Positions 18,327 to 27,503 are shown, numbered from the stretch's first letter. The stretch is DNA of 64,000 nt from Metallosphaera sedula DSM 5348 (GCF_000016605.1 NC_009440.1:1054001-1118000); one strand, 5' to 3'. A program made the numbers and translations. Notes: generated by a model from the sequence alone, not told the origin.

Positions 18327-19103
18327 GTGGGAGGGATCTTCATAGCAGGGATGATCCACTTACCGCCCTTACCTGGGTCACCGAGGGGTGGGCAACCGCT
18401 TGAGGAGATCGTGAAATATGCAGTCACCGAGGCGGATAAGCTCCAGAGCGCAGGGGTTGACGCAGTCATCGTGGAGAACCTCGGGGATTATCCCTTCTTC
18501 AAGGACAACATGCCTCCGATCACCGTGGCCTCCATGAGCGTGATAGTTAGGGAGGTTAGGAGAAAACTTGGGTTACAGGTGGGAGTGAACGTTTTGCGAA
18601 ACGGGTGCATCGACGCCTTCTCCTTAGCCCACGTTAATGGGGCAGACTTCATCAGATGTAACATCTTGATTGGGGCCTACGCCACAGACCAGGGGGTGAT
18701 TGAGGGCAGGGCTGCCGAACTCCTCAGGTTAAAGAGATCACTTAACTCCCGCGTGAGAATATTGGCTGACGTTCACGTGAAGCACGCATACCCGCTCTAC
18801 AATCTTCCCACAGAGTTGGTTGCTCAGGACTTGGCAGAGAGGGGAGGAGCTGATGCCGTGATTGTGTCGGGGCCGAGGAGCTCACTTCCACCGTCCATTG
18901 AGACCGTGAAGAAGGTGAAGGAGTCGGTTCAGGTACCGGTGATTGTGGGGAGCGGAATTTCGCTCGGAAACTTCAAGGAGTTCTGCGGTGTTGCGGATGG
19001 GCTAATTGTTGGTGAGGTTGATTTCAAGGAGAACGGCATGATTGGGGGCCCAAGTAAGGTTGAGGCATATAAGAAGCTGGTGAAGGGTTGTAAGGGGGTC
19101 TGA
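18327..19103 (+). CDS. btpA: BtpA/SgcQ-family TIM-barrel protein
   Basis: 258 residues, the usual size for the family. The start is a GTG abutting the permease stop. Recognisable segments are AGMIHLPPLPGSPRGG at the N-terminus, GVDAVIVENLGDYPFF, GVNVLRNGCIDAFSLAHVNGADFIR, ADVHVKHAYPL and VPVIVGSGISLGNFKEF near the C-terminal phosphate-binding loop. Cyanobacterial BtpA influences photosystem I, while SgcQ is a presumed sugar or nucleoside enzyme. In archaea the family is often found with nucleoside or nucleobase genes, in keeping with the permease here. The precise reaction is unknown. Confidence 0.85.
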   Translation: MGGIFIAGMIHLPPLPGSPRGGQPLEEIVKYAVTEADKLQSAGVDAVIVENLGDYPFFKDNMPPITVASMSVIVREVRRKLGLQVGVNVLRNGCIDAFSLAHVNGADFIRCNILIGAYATDQGVIEGRAAELLRLKRSLNSRVRILADVHVKHAYPLYNLPTELVAQDLAERGGADAVIVSGPRSSLPPSIETVKKVKESVQVPVIVGSGISLGNFKEFCGVADGLIVGEVDFKENGMIGGPSKVEAYKKLVKGCKGV

Positions 19104-19298
19104 CGCCCGCAGTTCTTGAGTCCACCTGAAGAATCGCGTAAGAGGCAGAGTAAAGATGGGAGTGGACTAACTAAGCACTCCACGCAAGAGGAACCCCAGT
19201 TTCGCGGAAAGAGTTAAACTTTCTTCCAGCTCGGCACTGCGTGATGTTAAGTTCTCTAGAGAGCATGTTCACAATGACCATTTTACGCCCCTAGGGGT

Positions 19299-20147
19299 TC
19301 AGTGACTATTCTCTCCCCTCTCGACCATCTTGAAGTGAACCTCCCCTAGCCCAATCCCCCTACTCCTCCCAATCCCTAGGAAGGAGGCAACCTCAAGGTA
19401 CTTAGCCGCACTTTCCTTCAGCTTCCCCACGATGTCAAACTCTATCCAACCCTTCACCCCCCTCGTTAGCCTTAATCTGCCTTTCTCGTCCTCCCCAATC
19501 ACAACCGTCTCGGGGTAAAGCCTATACCCTACGACGCGGGACAGGGCATTCGCCATAACTAGGAGCTTAAAGGTCTTTATGTCGTTCTCGTAACTGTCAG
19601 TCTTCCCGAGGAGGGCGAGGTACTGCCTATACCCATATGCAACGACGAGACCAGGGGTTGGGATCAGCGAGAAACCAATCTTCTTCCTCCTGTACTTCTC
19701 CCTGAGAAAGGGAGGGAGGTAAATCTTGGAGCAAAGGAGGGCTGGAGTCAGGAAGGAGACCCTGAGATTCCCTCTTGTCGAGGTTGAGGGGGTCTCATCT
19801 AGGACGGACACCTCCTTCAGGGAAATCTCGTACTCACCGTAAACCGTCTTTACCCTCCCTCCCCCAACGTTAAAGGCCTCCTTGGAGAAGGGGAAAGTGA
19901 CCGAACCCGTTAACCTTGTTTTCGCCTTCACTGTGATCGGCTCTCCCCTGGAGTAAAGCCTCTTCCCATCTAGGGCAAGGTTGGAAATGAAGAGGGGCTT
20001 CTGCTTATCCTTCGACCTTACAAGCTCCTCGAGGAACGGAAGAACCTGTTGAGATAGGACCAGGTACTTCAACACCTTTGAGGACAGGGGTGGCAGAACC
20101 ACGTCGTGAAGGGGCGTCACGTTGAAGGTCATTTTCATGAGTTGCAT
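19299..20147 (-). CDS. cas6: Cas6 CRISPR RNA endonuclease (copy 1)
   Basis: 282 residues from the ATG at 20147. A longer frame reaches 20216, but its extra residues match nothing in the second Cas6. The chosen start aligns residue for residue with that copy (MQLMKMTFNVTPLHDVVLPP here, MEIVKASLTLIPTRDVILPP there), and a TATA-like CTTATTATCC lies about 25 bases upstream. The C-terminal glycine-rich loop FLGIGRSRGIGLGEV is the Cas6 RAMP signature, and RLTRGVKGWIEF is shared by both copies. Cas6 cuts precursor CRISPR RNA within the repeat, leaving the 8-base GTTGAAAG handle. It belongs to the I-A set but is separated from cas8a2 by an ATPase gene on the other strand. Confidence 0.9.
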   Translation of the reverse strand: MQLMKMTFNVTPLHDVVLPPLSSKVLKYLVLSQQVLPFLEELVRSKDKQKPLFISNLALDGKRLYSRGEPITVKAKTRLTGSVTFPFSKEAFNVGGGRVKTVYGEYEISLKEVSVLDETPSTSTRGNLRVSFLTPALLCSKIYLPPFLREKYRRKKIGFSLIPTPGLVVAYGYRQYLALLGKTDSYENDIKTFKLLVMANALSRVVGYRLYPETVVIGEDEKGRLRLTRGVKGWIEFDIVGKLKESAAKYLEVASFLGIGRSRGIGLGEVHFKMVERGENSH

Positions 20148-20216
20148 AAATTGACATGTCAAGCGCGGATAATAAGAGCACTTGGGTGGGGCGTGAAGGG
20201 CCAAGTTTCTGTGCAT

Positions 20217-20608
20217 GAGGTAGCAAGAGGTTCATCAATCAGCGTGATAGCCTGGTTATTGATTTTCTAGGCATGGGCCCAAGACCATAACGTGAGGGGA
20301 GCCGTCCAACTATGGGACACGTCCAAACATGTGTGAAGTTCGGTCCTTTCCATCCACTAGTAATCCTGGTTAGAGGTAGTTCACACATGTTCAATACGAA
20401 GATATGAAGGGAAAAGACGTTCGCTCAAAAACTTCATCTCAAGGAACCTTGAGACCCCTCGCCAGGAGGCCCACAACCGCTGATAAGAACCGAGATTGAT
20501 CCTCTTAATAACGGGAGTCATCAGGTTCAGAGTAATTTTAAATTATTTTTATTGTCTCTCTAGAGGAAAACTGTAATGGAAATTCCCCTAAAGTGGTCGG
20601 GTTTGGCT
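20217..20608. other. Intergenic stretch upstream of the intact AAA_14 gene
   Basis: No gene is supported here. The region includes an AT-rich run near 20535-20555, just before the palindromic element in front of the ATPase gene. Confidence 0.5.
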
Positions 20609-20631
20609 ACCACTTTTCCCGTAAAAGTGGT
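20609..20631 (+). promoter_or_regulatory. Perfect inverted repeat (putative operator) before the AAA_14 ATPase gene
   Basis: ACCACTTTT, a CCCGT spacer, then AAAAGTGGT form a perfect 9-base inverted repeat. A further half-site AAAGTGGTCGGG begins at about 20590, giving three AAGTGG-type motifs in 40 bases. The element lies just upstream of an AT-rich stretch (GATAATACTT, about 20640-20649) at promoter distance from the ATG at 20669. A dimeric repressor site is the simplest reading. Confidence 0.5.
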
Positions 20632-20668
20632 CAGAAAACGATAATACTTTCCTTGGCTAACTTTACCC

Positions 20669-21916
20669 ATGAGAGTTGAGGACTTCAAGGCGGTGATTGC
20701 TGAATTCCTTAACTCGGAGATACCCAAGACCACGGATAGGGAGACCAGGTTGCCCCTTGACACAAACTACGTGATCACGTTGACCGGTGGAAGAAGGGTT
20801 GGGAAGACCTACATCCTCTACAACACCATGTCCAGGTTAGTTTCCGAGGGCAAGGCCTCCAAGGACGAGATAGTTTATGTGGATTTCGAACACCCCAGGC
20901 TGAGGAACTTAAGTGCCGTTGATCTTGACGACATATTGACTGCCTTCTACGAGTTAACAGGGAAGAAGCCAAGGTATCTCTTCCTCGATGAGATACAGAC
21001 CGTGAAGGATTACGGGAGTTGGTTCAGGAGGAGGCTTGACGCGAGGGTTTTCCTGACGGGGTCCTCCTCCGCATTAACTCCCTCAAGGATAGCCGAGGAG
21101 CTCAGGGGAAGGAGCCTGAACTTTGAGGTCTTCCCCCTCTCCTTCAGGGAGTACCTGTCCTTTCTGGGAGTACGTGTGAACCCTGAGATCACCCTATACA
21201 CAGAGGAAAAGGGGAAGATCCTATCCCTATTGAGGGAGTATCTCAGGTATGGCGGATATCCAGCGGTGGTCCTTGAGAGGGACCCAGGTCTCAAGAAGAT
21301 GCTGTTACGATCCTACTTCGACTCCGTCGTGGTGAGGGACCTGAACGAGAGGTATGCCGAAACCTTTGCCTCCTACATCGTGTCAAATTACTCGTCGCTG
21401 ATCTCGTACAATAGGGTTTACAACTACCTGAAAACCCTGGGTTTCAAGGTAAGTAAGGAGAAGGTGATCGAACTCTTTCGCAGGGGGAGGGAGGCGTACT
21501 TCCTGTTCGAGGTGGAGGTGTTTGAAAGGAGCGAGACTAAGAGGAAGGTGAATCCTAGAAAGGTCTACATCGTGGACATGGGTTATCCCTACGCCTTGGG
21601 GTATGACTCAGTGTCTAAGGCTATGGAAAACGCGGTCTACCTCCAGTTGAGGAGGGAGGGGAAGGAGGTGTATTACTGGAGATCTGAGGACGCGGAGGTG
21701 GATTTTGTGGTGAGTGAGAAAATGGAACCTAAGGAGCTCATACAGGTGACCTACGCCGAGGACAAGATAGAGGACAGGGAGGTGAAGGGATTGAGAAAGG
21801 CTGAAAGGGAGATCAACGCGGAAAGGTCCACGATCATAACCTGGAGCTACCAAGGGAGGGTCAACGGTTATCAGGCAGTTCCTCTTTGGTATTGGTTATT
21901 AAGGAGAGAGAGATAG
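20669..21916 (+). CDS. AAA_14/DUF4143-family ATPase
   Basis: 415 residues, complete. Walker A GGRRVGKT spans 40-47, Walker B RYLFLDEIQ ends at 110, and sensor-like VFLTGSSSALT follows. The middle has FEVFPLSFREYLSFLG and LREYLRYGGYPAVVLE, both hallmarks of DUF4143 proteins. The C-terminal domain carries EVDFVV and ELIQVTY, the remnant or active core of a PD-(D/E)xK nuclease fold. These proteins are abundant in archaea and their role is not settled. It is read opposite to the cas genes and splits cas8a2 from cas6. It is preceded by a perfect palindrome. A broken relative lies at 10636-11946. Confidence 0.85.
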   Translation: MRVEDFKAVIAEFLNSEIPKTTDRETRLPLDTNYVITLTGGRRVGKTYILYNTMSRLVSEGKASKDEIVYVDFEHPRLRNLSAVDLDDILTAFYELTGKKPRYLFLDEIQTVKDYGSWFRRRLDARVFLTGSSSALTPSRIAEELRGRSLNFEVFPLSFREYLSFLGVRVNPEITLYTEEKGKILSLLREYLRYGGYPAVVLERDPGLKKMLLRSYFDSVVVRDLNERYAETFASYIVSNYSSLISYNRVYNYLKTLGFKVSKEKVIELFRRGREAYFLFEVEVFERSETKRKVNPRKVYIVDMGYPYALGYDSVSKAMENAVYLQLRREGKEVYYWRSEDAEVDFVVSEKMEPKELIQVTYAEDKIEDREVKGLRKAEREINAERSTIITWSYQGRVNGYQAVPLWYWLLRRER

Positions 21917-22166
21917 CGGTATGCGTTCTGATGGGTTAGTGGTGATCCGTGTACCTGGGTAAATCTTCACCATATTCAAGTTTTTACGTCATACCATCCG
22001 AATTTCCTCCTAGATGGATTATATTATAAATCATCTTGATAGGCTGGCCCAGTCATGGGACACCTAAGCTTCATGCATAAAACTCGAAATGCGGGAATCA
22101 CTTATCCAGATAGATTCCCTACCAAGCCAATTTAGCGAAAGATAACTACATTACAACACCACATCC

Positions 22167-23195
22167 CTACACTTCCGCGATCTTACGGGCCAGCATCGAC
22201 ATCATTTCGTAAAGTCTCTTATCCTCCTTAGATTTTGTAAGGTTGATTGATAGTAGCTCCCTGTTTGCGAAGTACATCAATTCCTCGCTTCTCCTAGATC
22301 CCATAAGAACCTCATACAGTAGGTTAGAGATTCGTATTGCGTAATCTCTCTTACCTGAGTCGTATCTAAGAGCCTCCCTCGTCACGGCCTCTACGGCGTA
22401 GGCCTGTTCGTCCCTGAAGATCTTATTCTCGAGCAACCTCTCAACGCTAGTCGTGAACCCACCCACTACCGTAGTTGGTGATTGTCCTCCAGCGTCTGAA
22501 ACCGCGTAGATATTGATTCCAGACCTTATCTCCGCCTTTCTGCTTACCATCTGATACGCTAACCAGAGCAGGAACGCCGTACTGGGATAGAAACCTGGGA
22601 TTAGGGGCGAATCCTTAACCAGTGACGGTAATACGCTGAATTGCCTATCAACGCTGACCGGGAATAGGTGAATTCCAACCCTATCACTGTTACTTATCAT
22701 GGCCTCCCCTAGCCTGCTTATTACCCAACCTGCAACTGCCACAACCAGGTAAACTGGATCAACCTTTACCTCGACCTTTGTACTCCCCCTGTACCCTGGG
22801 TACTTCCCGTACTCATACATCTCAGGCTTCACAAACGACGGTGCACTCACCTTCTGGCACTCTTTCTTGGCCATGTCCGGATTCGCCTTTCCTAGAATCT
22901 CGGATATTGTGGACTGTGTCGGAATGTTGAGGCAGGACAGGGCCTGTTCAAAGGGCTTCTTATCATTACCGCTGAGCGGTAATATCCTGAGGATACCCTC
23001 TATCTTCTTCGTCTTCTCTATCCTCTTTCTCCTCTCCTCTTCCTTTCCCCTAGCAAGCGATGACGCAAGTTGCATAACGTCTAGAAACCTATTATCCGGA
23101 ATCTCGAGGCCCCTACCTCTCCACTGCCCCTCACCCAGGGAGGCCACTGTGATCACATAGTAGTCCCCAAATATGTCGTAAGTGTTAACTAGCAT
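22167..23195 (-). CDS. cas8a2: Cas8a2 (Csa4), large subunit of type I-A Cascade
   Basis: 342 residues from the ATG at 23195 (MLVNTYDIFGDYYVITVASL). A longer frame runs to 23288, but its extra residues lie within the HD-nuclease gene and look unlike the family. Recognisable features are the N-terminal DIFGDYY, PEMYEYGKYPGYRG, YLVVAVAGWVISRLGEAM and FYPSTAFLLWLAYQM. Cas8a2 is the large subunit of the archaeal type I-A complex and is thought to recognise the PAM and recruit Cas3. It overlaps the upstream cas3'' by 11 bases and is the last gene of the interference operon. Confidence 0.85.
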   Translation of the reverse strand: MLVNTYDIFGDYYVITVASLGEGQWRGRGLEIPDNRFLDVMQLASSLARGKEEERRKRIEKTKKIEGILRILPLSGNDKKPFEQALSCLNIPTQSTISEILGKANPDMAKKECQKVSAPSFVKPEMYEYGKYPGYRGSTKVEVKVDPVYLVVAVAGWVISRLGEAMISNSDRVGIHLFPVSVDRQFSVLPSLVKDSPLIPGFYPSTAFLLWLAYQMVSRKAEIRSGINIYAVSDAGGQSPTTVVGGFTTSVERLLENKIFRDEQAYAVEAVTREALRYDSGKRDYAIRISNLLYEVLMGSRRSEELMYFANRELLSINLTKSKEDKRLYEMMSMLARKIAEV

Positions 23196-23943
23196 GATAC
23201 ATCTCCTCCAGTGCCCTGATGAACCTCCTCTTCCTTCTCGAGTCCTCGTCCCTTTCGCGTTGGGCGCTACTGTCAAGATTGTCGCCAACGATGACAGGTA
23301 ACAGGAGAAGGAGGTAGCCCTTATTCAGGCGAAGGTTCGTCTTGTCCCTAAGCCAAGTCTCCATGTCCTGAAGATCACCGACATTGTAATTCTCCGGTGG
23401 AGTAACCTTGACTGCCCACGAAACGCGTTCTGCAAATACCTCGAGCTCCCCAAGTGATCCATACCTCCTCAGGTGAAGAATAGCAGGCTCTTTCGATATC
23501 CATCTCCTAGCCTCCTCAAGGTTGTCGAGACTCCTGATGGCATTTAGGTGATTCATCGTTGTCAGGACAGACCAGAACCTTAGAATGTCATTCCTCCACC
23601 TCAACCTGTAGAGGTAGAGCGAACTGCCAACCTCATGGAAGGCAAAGCTAGCTCTCTCCTTCGGGGTGCAATCCTCGTTAAACTTGTTCTGATAGAATTC
23701 ACCGGCTTTACCAATATCGTGGAAGGCAACAAGGAAGAACGTTAGGTCCCTCCACTGTTCTGCGGAAATTCCCTTAATGAAGGAGGAGTCGAGGGACTGC
23801 TTGTTATCAAGCCTCCTCACAAGGGCATCAATCCTCCTTTTCATTACCTGGAAGTAACTTTCCCCGAATACCCTCTGGACCTCCCTCACTGAACCTAGGG
23901 CGTGATCCCTCAACCCCTGTCCCTCAAAGGCACAAGGTTTCAT
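23185..23943 (-). CDS. cas3'': Cas3'' HD-family nuclease
   Basis: 252 residues. The HD-domain residues are visible: H14 in RDHALGS, the HD pair H75-D76 in LVAFHDIGKAG, and H103 in SFAFHEVGSS. A later TMNHLNAI may provide a further His. In type I-A systems the HD nuclease and helicase of Cas3 are separate polypeptides; this is the DNA-cutting one. It overlaps cas3' by four bases and cas8a2 by eleven. Confidence 0.92.
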   Translation of the reverse strand: MKPCAFEGQGLRDHALGSVREVQRVFGESYFQVMKRRIDALVRRLDNKQSLDSSFIKGISAEQWRDLTFFLVAFHDIGKAGEFYQNKFNEDCTPKERASFAFHEVGSSLYLYRLRWRNDILRFWSVLTTMNHLNAIRSLDNLEEARRWISKEPAILHLRRYGSLGELEVFAERVSWAVKVTPPENYNVGDLQDMETWLRDKTNLRLNKGYLLLLLPVIVGDNLDSSAQRERDEDSRRKRRFIRALEEMYHAS

Positions 23944-25427
23944 AGTATCGCCCCAACCTCCTGATTGTAGTCCACAGAGATTCCGTCAATTCCCTTCAGC
24001 ATGAAATCTATTGAGAGGCAAAGGTTCCCAGGTTTCCAGTCAACTAGTTCTCCATCGCGAAGTGGCTTGGCCCCTCTCTCCAACAAGTCCTTAGCCTCAT
24101 CCTCAGTTAGCGGGATCCCGCAGGCTGAGGATCTACATCCTTGGGGAAAGCCCATGATAAGGGATGTCTCCCTTGTGATCGAGCATTCCTTCTTAAGGAG
24201 TTTCGCAGTTGCCTCCGACGAGAAGAAGGGCCCCTCATCCAAGATATTTAACGAGAACAGAAGATCGGAGTTCAGGATGTAACTGGTGTTAAAACTCGAC
24301 ATAAGTGACGAATCAAGTTTGCCCTCCCTTCTCACAATTTCAAGGCTCGTCTCAACATCGTTCCGATCGTAGACGTGACCGCTGAAGGGAAGAATGTGAA
24401 CCTCTCCCTGTCCGCCATACCTCGCAACTCTGCCAGCCCTCTGGACCAAGTTGGGGAGTGGGGCAGCCTCGGTGTAGAGGACGTCAAACGAAACGTCAAT
24501 TCCGGCCTCTATCACCTGCGTTGAGATGACCAGTTTAGCGTTCTTGATCTCGTCAACTTTCCTTCTCCTATCCATGGCGCTGAACTTCGAGTGAATCAGA
24601 ACGGGGGACAGTCCGGCCTTCTTGGCCTCTTGGTACGCGGTGATGGCCCCCTTCCTGGTGTTCATGACCACGAGAGTCCTTCTATCAAGCTTATTGAAGT
24701 CCAGCTCATCCACGAAGTCAACGCTAACATCCCTCTCTATCTTGAAATTGTCCTTGACCTCCACGACCTCAACGACGTCCTCAAGCTCCTCCTTGATCAA
24801 GTCCCTAAGGGAACCTGGAAGGGTTGCCGTCATGATTACGAAGGGGACCTGCATCGCCCCAAGTCCCCTAAGTGACGCTATCACTGAGGTCAGGCTTTTG
24901 TCCTTTCCTCCGTCATCGGAGAAAAGATGGAATTCGTCAAACACAACCACTGAGGAGTAGATCGCCCCCCTCGGAACCTCGTAGTGAGTCCCCATCCCCT
25001 TCATACCCCTAGTAATCTCGGACACAGGTAGTTTGAACATGTTCAATACGAATGAGTCAAGCGTCGTAACGTTCACCTTTCTCAGGAAGTAAGGAGTGTC
25101 GTGGAAGTCCATGTCGTAGGCCCCAACAACTGTGTTGGAGTAACCCGCTAGCCTCATGAAGTTCTCGAGCTTTGAGGTAAGGTCCTGGACAATACTTCTA
25201 AGGGGCAGGACGTGTATTACCCTATCAAAGTGCCCGTTCCCCCTGAGACTGGCCAGTCCCAAGGCATACGTAAGTGAGGTCTTGCCGTAACCCGTTGGGG
25301 CAGTTAGGATGACTGCTTTCCCCTCCTCTATCTTGGAAAGGGTCTCCTCTATCCCCTTCCTAGGCTCAAACCCTTGTAGCTTACAAGCCTCTCCGTAATA
25401 ATCAACTAAGGACGACATATTCATCAC
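23940..25427 (-). CDS. cas3': Cas3' DEAD/DEAH-type helicase
   Basis: 495 residues. Helicase motifs in order: Walker A APTGYGKT (43-50), DEFH (164-167), TATLPG (about 200-205), and ISTQVIEAGID with QRAGRVAR (about 302-337). It unwinds target DNA for the separate HD nuclease. It overlaps cas5 by 26 bases and cas3'' by four, so the operon is tightly coupled. A start three residues downstream (MSSLVDYYGEAC) is equally possible. Confidence 0.93.
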   Translation of the reverse strand: MMNMSSLVDYYGEACKLQGFEPRKGIEETLSKIEEGKAVILTAPTGYGKTSLTYALGLASLRGNGHFDRVIHVLPLRSIVQDLTSKLENFMRLAGYSNTVVGAYDMDFHDTPYFLRKVNVTTLDSFVLNMFKLPVSEITRGMKGMGTHYEVPRGAIYSSVVVFDEFHLFSDDGGKDKSLTSVIASLRGLGAMQVPFVIMTATLPGSLRDLIKEELEDVVEVVEVKDNFKIERDVSVDFVDELDFNKLDRRTLVVMNTRKGAITAYQEAKKAGLSPVLIHSKFSAMDRRRKVDEIKNAKLVISTQVIEAGIDVSFDVLYTEAAPLPNLVQRAGRVARYGGQGEVHILPFSGHVYDRNDVETSLEIVRREGKLDSSLMSSFNTSYILNSDLLFSLNILDEGPFFSSEATAKLLKKECSITRETSLIMGFPQGCRSSACGIPLTEDEAKDLLERGAKPLRDGELVDWKPGNLCLSIDFMLKGIDGISVDYNQEVGAIL

Positions 25428-26127
25428 CTACCTTGTAGGCCTCTTGGGCCTCAACCTCGAGCTCCGAGCTCCTAAGCGGAACTTGTTTCATGGGTATCAC
25501 ATACCTCACCAGCTCAGCTTCATGTCCCCAGACCAGTCCTCCTTCCCAGAAGTCCACGTAGACTGCGTCGCCCATTAGGTGAGGGATAGATGCCTTGAAA
25601 TAGTAACCAGTCCTAACCCTCCCCTTAACAACTTCTGCCCTCCCCACCTCAACGTCCTCAACGCTCACGAGTCCCTCCTTGACCCCAAGCCTCGTTATGG
25701 ACCAGCTCAACCTCCTCAACTCATCCTCAGGGAAGGTTGTGACGTAAACTAGCTTAAGCAGGCTACCGGGTGAGTAGACCTTTCCCGTTGGTACAACGTT
25801 GTAGGTATACTTCCTGTCAGCCCTCCTCTCGGGTTTCTGGAAATAGCTCACCACATTCCTCACAATGTCCTCGACGTAGGTGGCCTGCCCCTCAAGTCTT
25901 GCTGAGGCAACCTTAACCCTATCCAAGATCGAGATCGCAGGTGAGCCCTTCATGTCCCCGCTTACGTCAAACCCCCTGAACTTTCCGTAACTCAGGGCAC
26001 CAACCAGTGTCGTGGGCGGAGGTAGTAAGGTCGCCCTCTTCTCCTTAGAAGCAGTTGGGTAGGAAATTGAGAAGCCCCAGTGAAGTCTGACCCAGACCTT
26101 CGAGTAGGTTAACTCTGAGGGGGGCAC
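25402..26127 (-). CDS. cas5: Cas5a, type I-A Cascade subunit
   Basis: 241 residues. The GTG start at 26127 overlaps the cas7 stop by one base. The N-terminal RAMP pattern is visible in VWVRLHWGFSISYPTASKEK followed by ATLLPPPTTLVGALSYGKF. GLVWGHEAELVRYVIPMKQ lies near the C-terminus. Cas5 caps the 5' handle end of the crRNA next to the Cas7 backbone. Confidence 0.88.
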   Translation of the reverse strand: MPPSELTYSKVWVRLHWGFSISYPTASKEKRATLLPPPTTLVGALSYGKFRGFDVSGDMKGSPAISILDRVKVASARLEGQATYVEDIVRNVVSYFQKPERRADRKYTYNVVPTGKVYSPGSLLKLVYVTTFPEDELRRLSWSITRLGVKEGLVSVEDVEVGRAEVVKGRVRTGYYFKASIPHLMGDAVYVDFWEGGLVWGHEAELVRYVIPMKQVPLRSSELEVEAQEAYKVGDEYVVLS

Positions 26128-27098
26128 TATCCCTTCACTTCCTTGAGTAGGGCCTCCACAACCTCCTCTGGGTTGGACTTAACTTCCGCCTTTCCCGTGT
26201 CGAGTCCTTCCCTGTTAATGGCGAAGGTCTTCACCTTTTTCCCCATGAGGATTGACTTGGCCCTCTCAGCCCTCTCGTGGCTCAACTTAATGTAGTCGTC
26301 AGAGTGACCTGGTTCCACGACGAAGGGGAAGTCCGTCACGGTAAGGACAGCCGACTTCAGCTCCAGCTGGGGAAGGAACCTCGACCTCTTGGCTCCAAAG
26401 TTCCCGGTAAGGAGGTGGTACAGTGCCCTGACTGAAGCCTCAACCCTAGCACCCCTGATCCTCAGGAGTTCATCCTCCTTGTCAGCTTTACCTGGGTTAG
26501 AGGGGACACCAATTAGGCCGTCATCTAGGAGGAAGCTAACTGTGTAGAGGGCTGACCCAACTTCCACGTTGTATATGGCCTGCTTGTCCTTGGAACTCAC
26601 CACAGAATACCTAACGTGAAACTGGGCCTCGAGCTGTGCAGGGATCTCGTCGGTCTTCAGGGAAGGTATCATGTAGCCCACGGAGAACTTTGAGCTCCTC
26701 CTGACAGGGTTCTTTCCAGCATACATGAACCCCCCAACGTCCGCAACCACGTCCTTCAGCATGACGTCAACCTCAAACCTCCTGGCATCCTTCTCGTCCT
26801 TGGGTGAAGCAATGTTCTCTTCCTTAAGGACGTCGTCGTTTGCGAACTTGATTAGCTCCCCCTGTTTCGTCCTGTGGGTCACGGGTAACCCCATCTTCTC
26901 CGCAATCTCCACGAGGGCCATCTGATAGGCGTGAGCTAGGGACTCGCCAGAGATTACCGGAACGTACCTGATAACGTACTCTCCCGTGGACTTCCTCGTG
27001 ACTATGGGGGCTGTCCTGTGCCTGCTTAGGTTACCCACCGACTCAACGCCGTTCAGCGACTCAACGTTCACCAGGAACCTAACACTACCTGAGATCAT
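26127..27098 (-). CDS. cas7: Cas7 (Csa2), backbone subunit of type I-A Cascade
   Basis: 323 residues. The start MISGSVRFLVNVESLNGVES and the strand pattern with RKSTGEYVIRYVPVISGESL are typical of Csa2. SKFSVGYMIPSL and GARVEASVRALYHLLTGNFG follow. Cas7 polymerises along the crRNA spacer. It lies 26 bases after csa5. Confidence 0.92.
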   Translation of the reverse strand: MISGSVRFLVNVESLNGVESVGNLSRHRTAPIVTRKSTGEYVIRYVPVISGESLAHAYQMALVEIAEKMGLPVTHRTKQGELIKFANDDVLKEENIASPKDEKDARRFEVDVMLKDVVADVGGFMYAGKNPVRRSSKFSVGYMIPSLKTDEIPAQLEAQFHVRYSVVSSKDKQAIYNVEVGSALYTVSFLLDDGLIGVPSNPGKADKEDELLRIRGARVEASVRALYHLLTGNFGAKRSRFLPQLELKSAVLTVTDFPFVVEPGHSDDYIKLSHERAERAKSILMGKKVKTFAINREGLDTGKAEVKSNPEEVVEALLKEVKG

Positions 27099-27124
27099 GC
27101 CTTAACCTCCTCCTTCTTTCTAGG

Positions 27125-27490
27125 TCATAGGACACCGTTGACTGTTGCCATGGCTACCGCCCCAACCTTCCTTGCAGTGTATATGTCCCTCTCCACGTCT
27201 TCAATGAACTGAGTGACGTCCTCACTTGAGGAGAGTGAACCATAGAGCTCATACGTCTTCGTCCTCTCCCCCTCCTTTACGTCAATGTAAATTCGCGGGT
27301 TTTCGCCGGTCTGTAGCCTAATCTCTCCCCTGTTTAGGCCTGTGTTGACTATCCTCTCGCAGTCGCCTATTACCTTGACGGCTGCCTCCTTGGATAATGC
27401 GTTCGAGATCCTATCCAGTAGGGTAGGAGTCTCGGCGTAGATAGAGGCCGTGGCCAGTAGGTTGGCCACCCTCCTTAATCTGGGCTCCAT
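27125..27490 (-). CDS. csa5: Csa5, small subunit of type I-A Cascade
   Basis: 121 residues, the expected size. It begins MEPRLRRVANLLATASIYAE and is largely helical, with DVTQFIEDVERDIYTARKVG near the end. It heads the operon csa5-cas7-cas5-cas3'-cas3''-cas8a2. A strong TATA box (TTATATAG) lies about 30 bases upstream inside a palindromic region. Confidence 0.88.
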   Translation of the reverse strand: MEPRLRRVANLLATASIYAETPTLLDRISNALSKEAAVKVIGDCERIVNTGLNRGEIRLQTGENPRIYIDVKEGERTKTYELYGSLSSSEDVTQFIEDVERDIYTARKVGAVAMATVNGVL

Positions 27491-27503
27491 GCTCTCATGT
27501 ATC

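Noticed and set aside
20148-20238. Upstream extension of cas6 copy 1
   Set aside because: The extra residues are not present in the second Cas6, and a promoter element lies within this segment.
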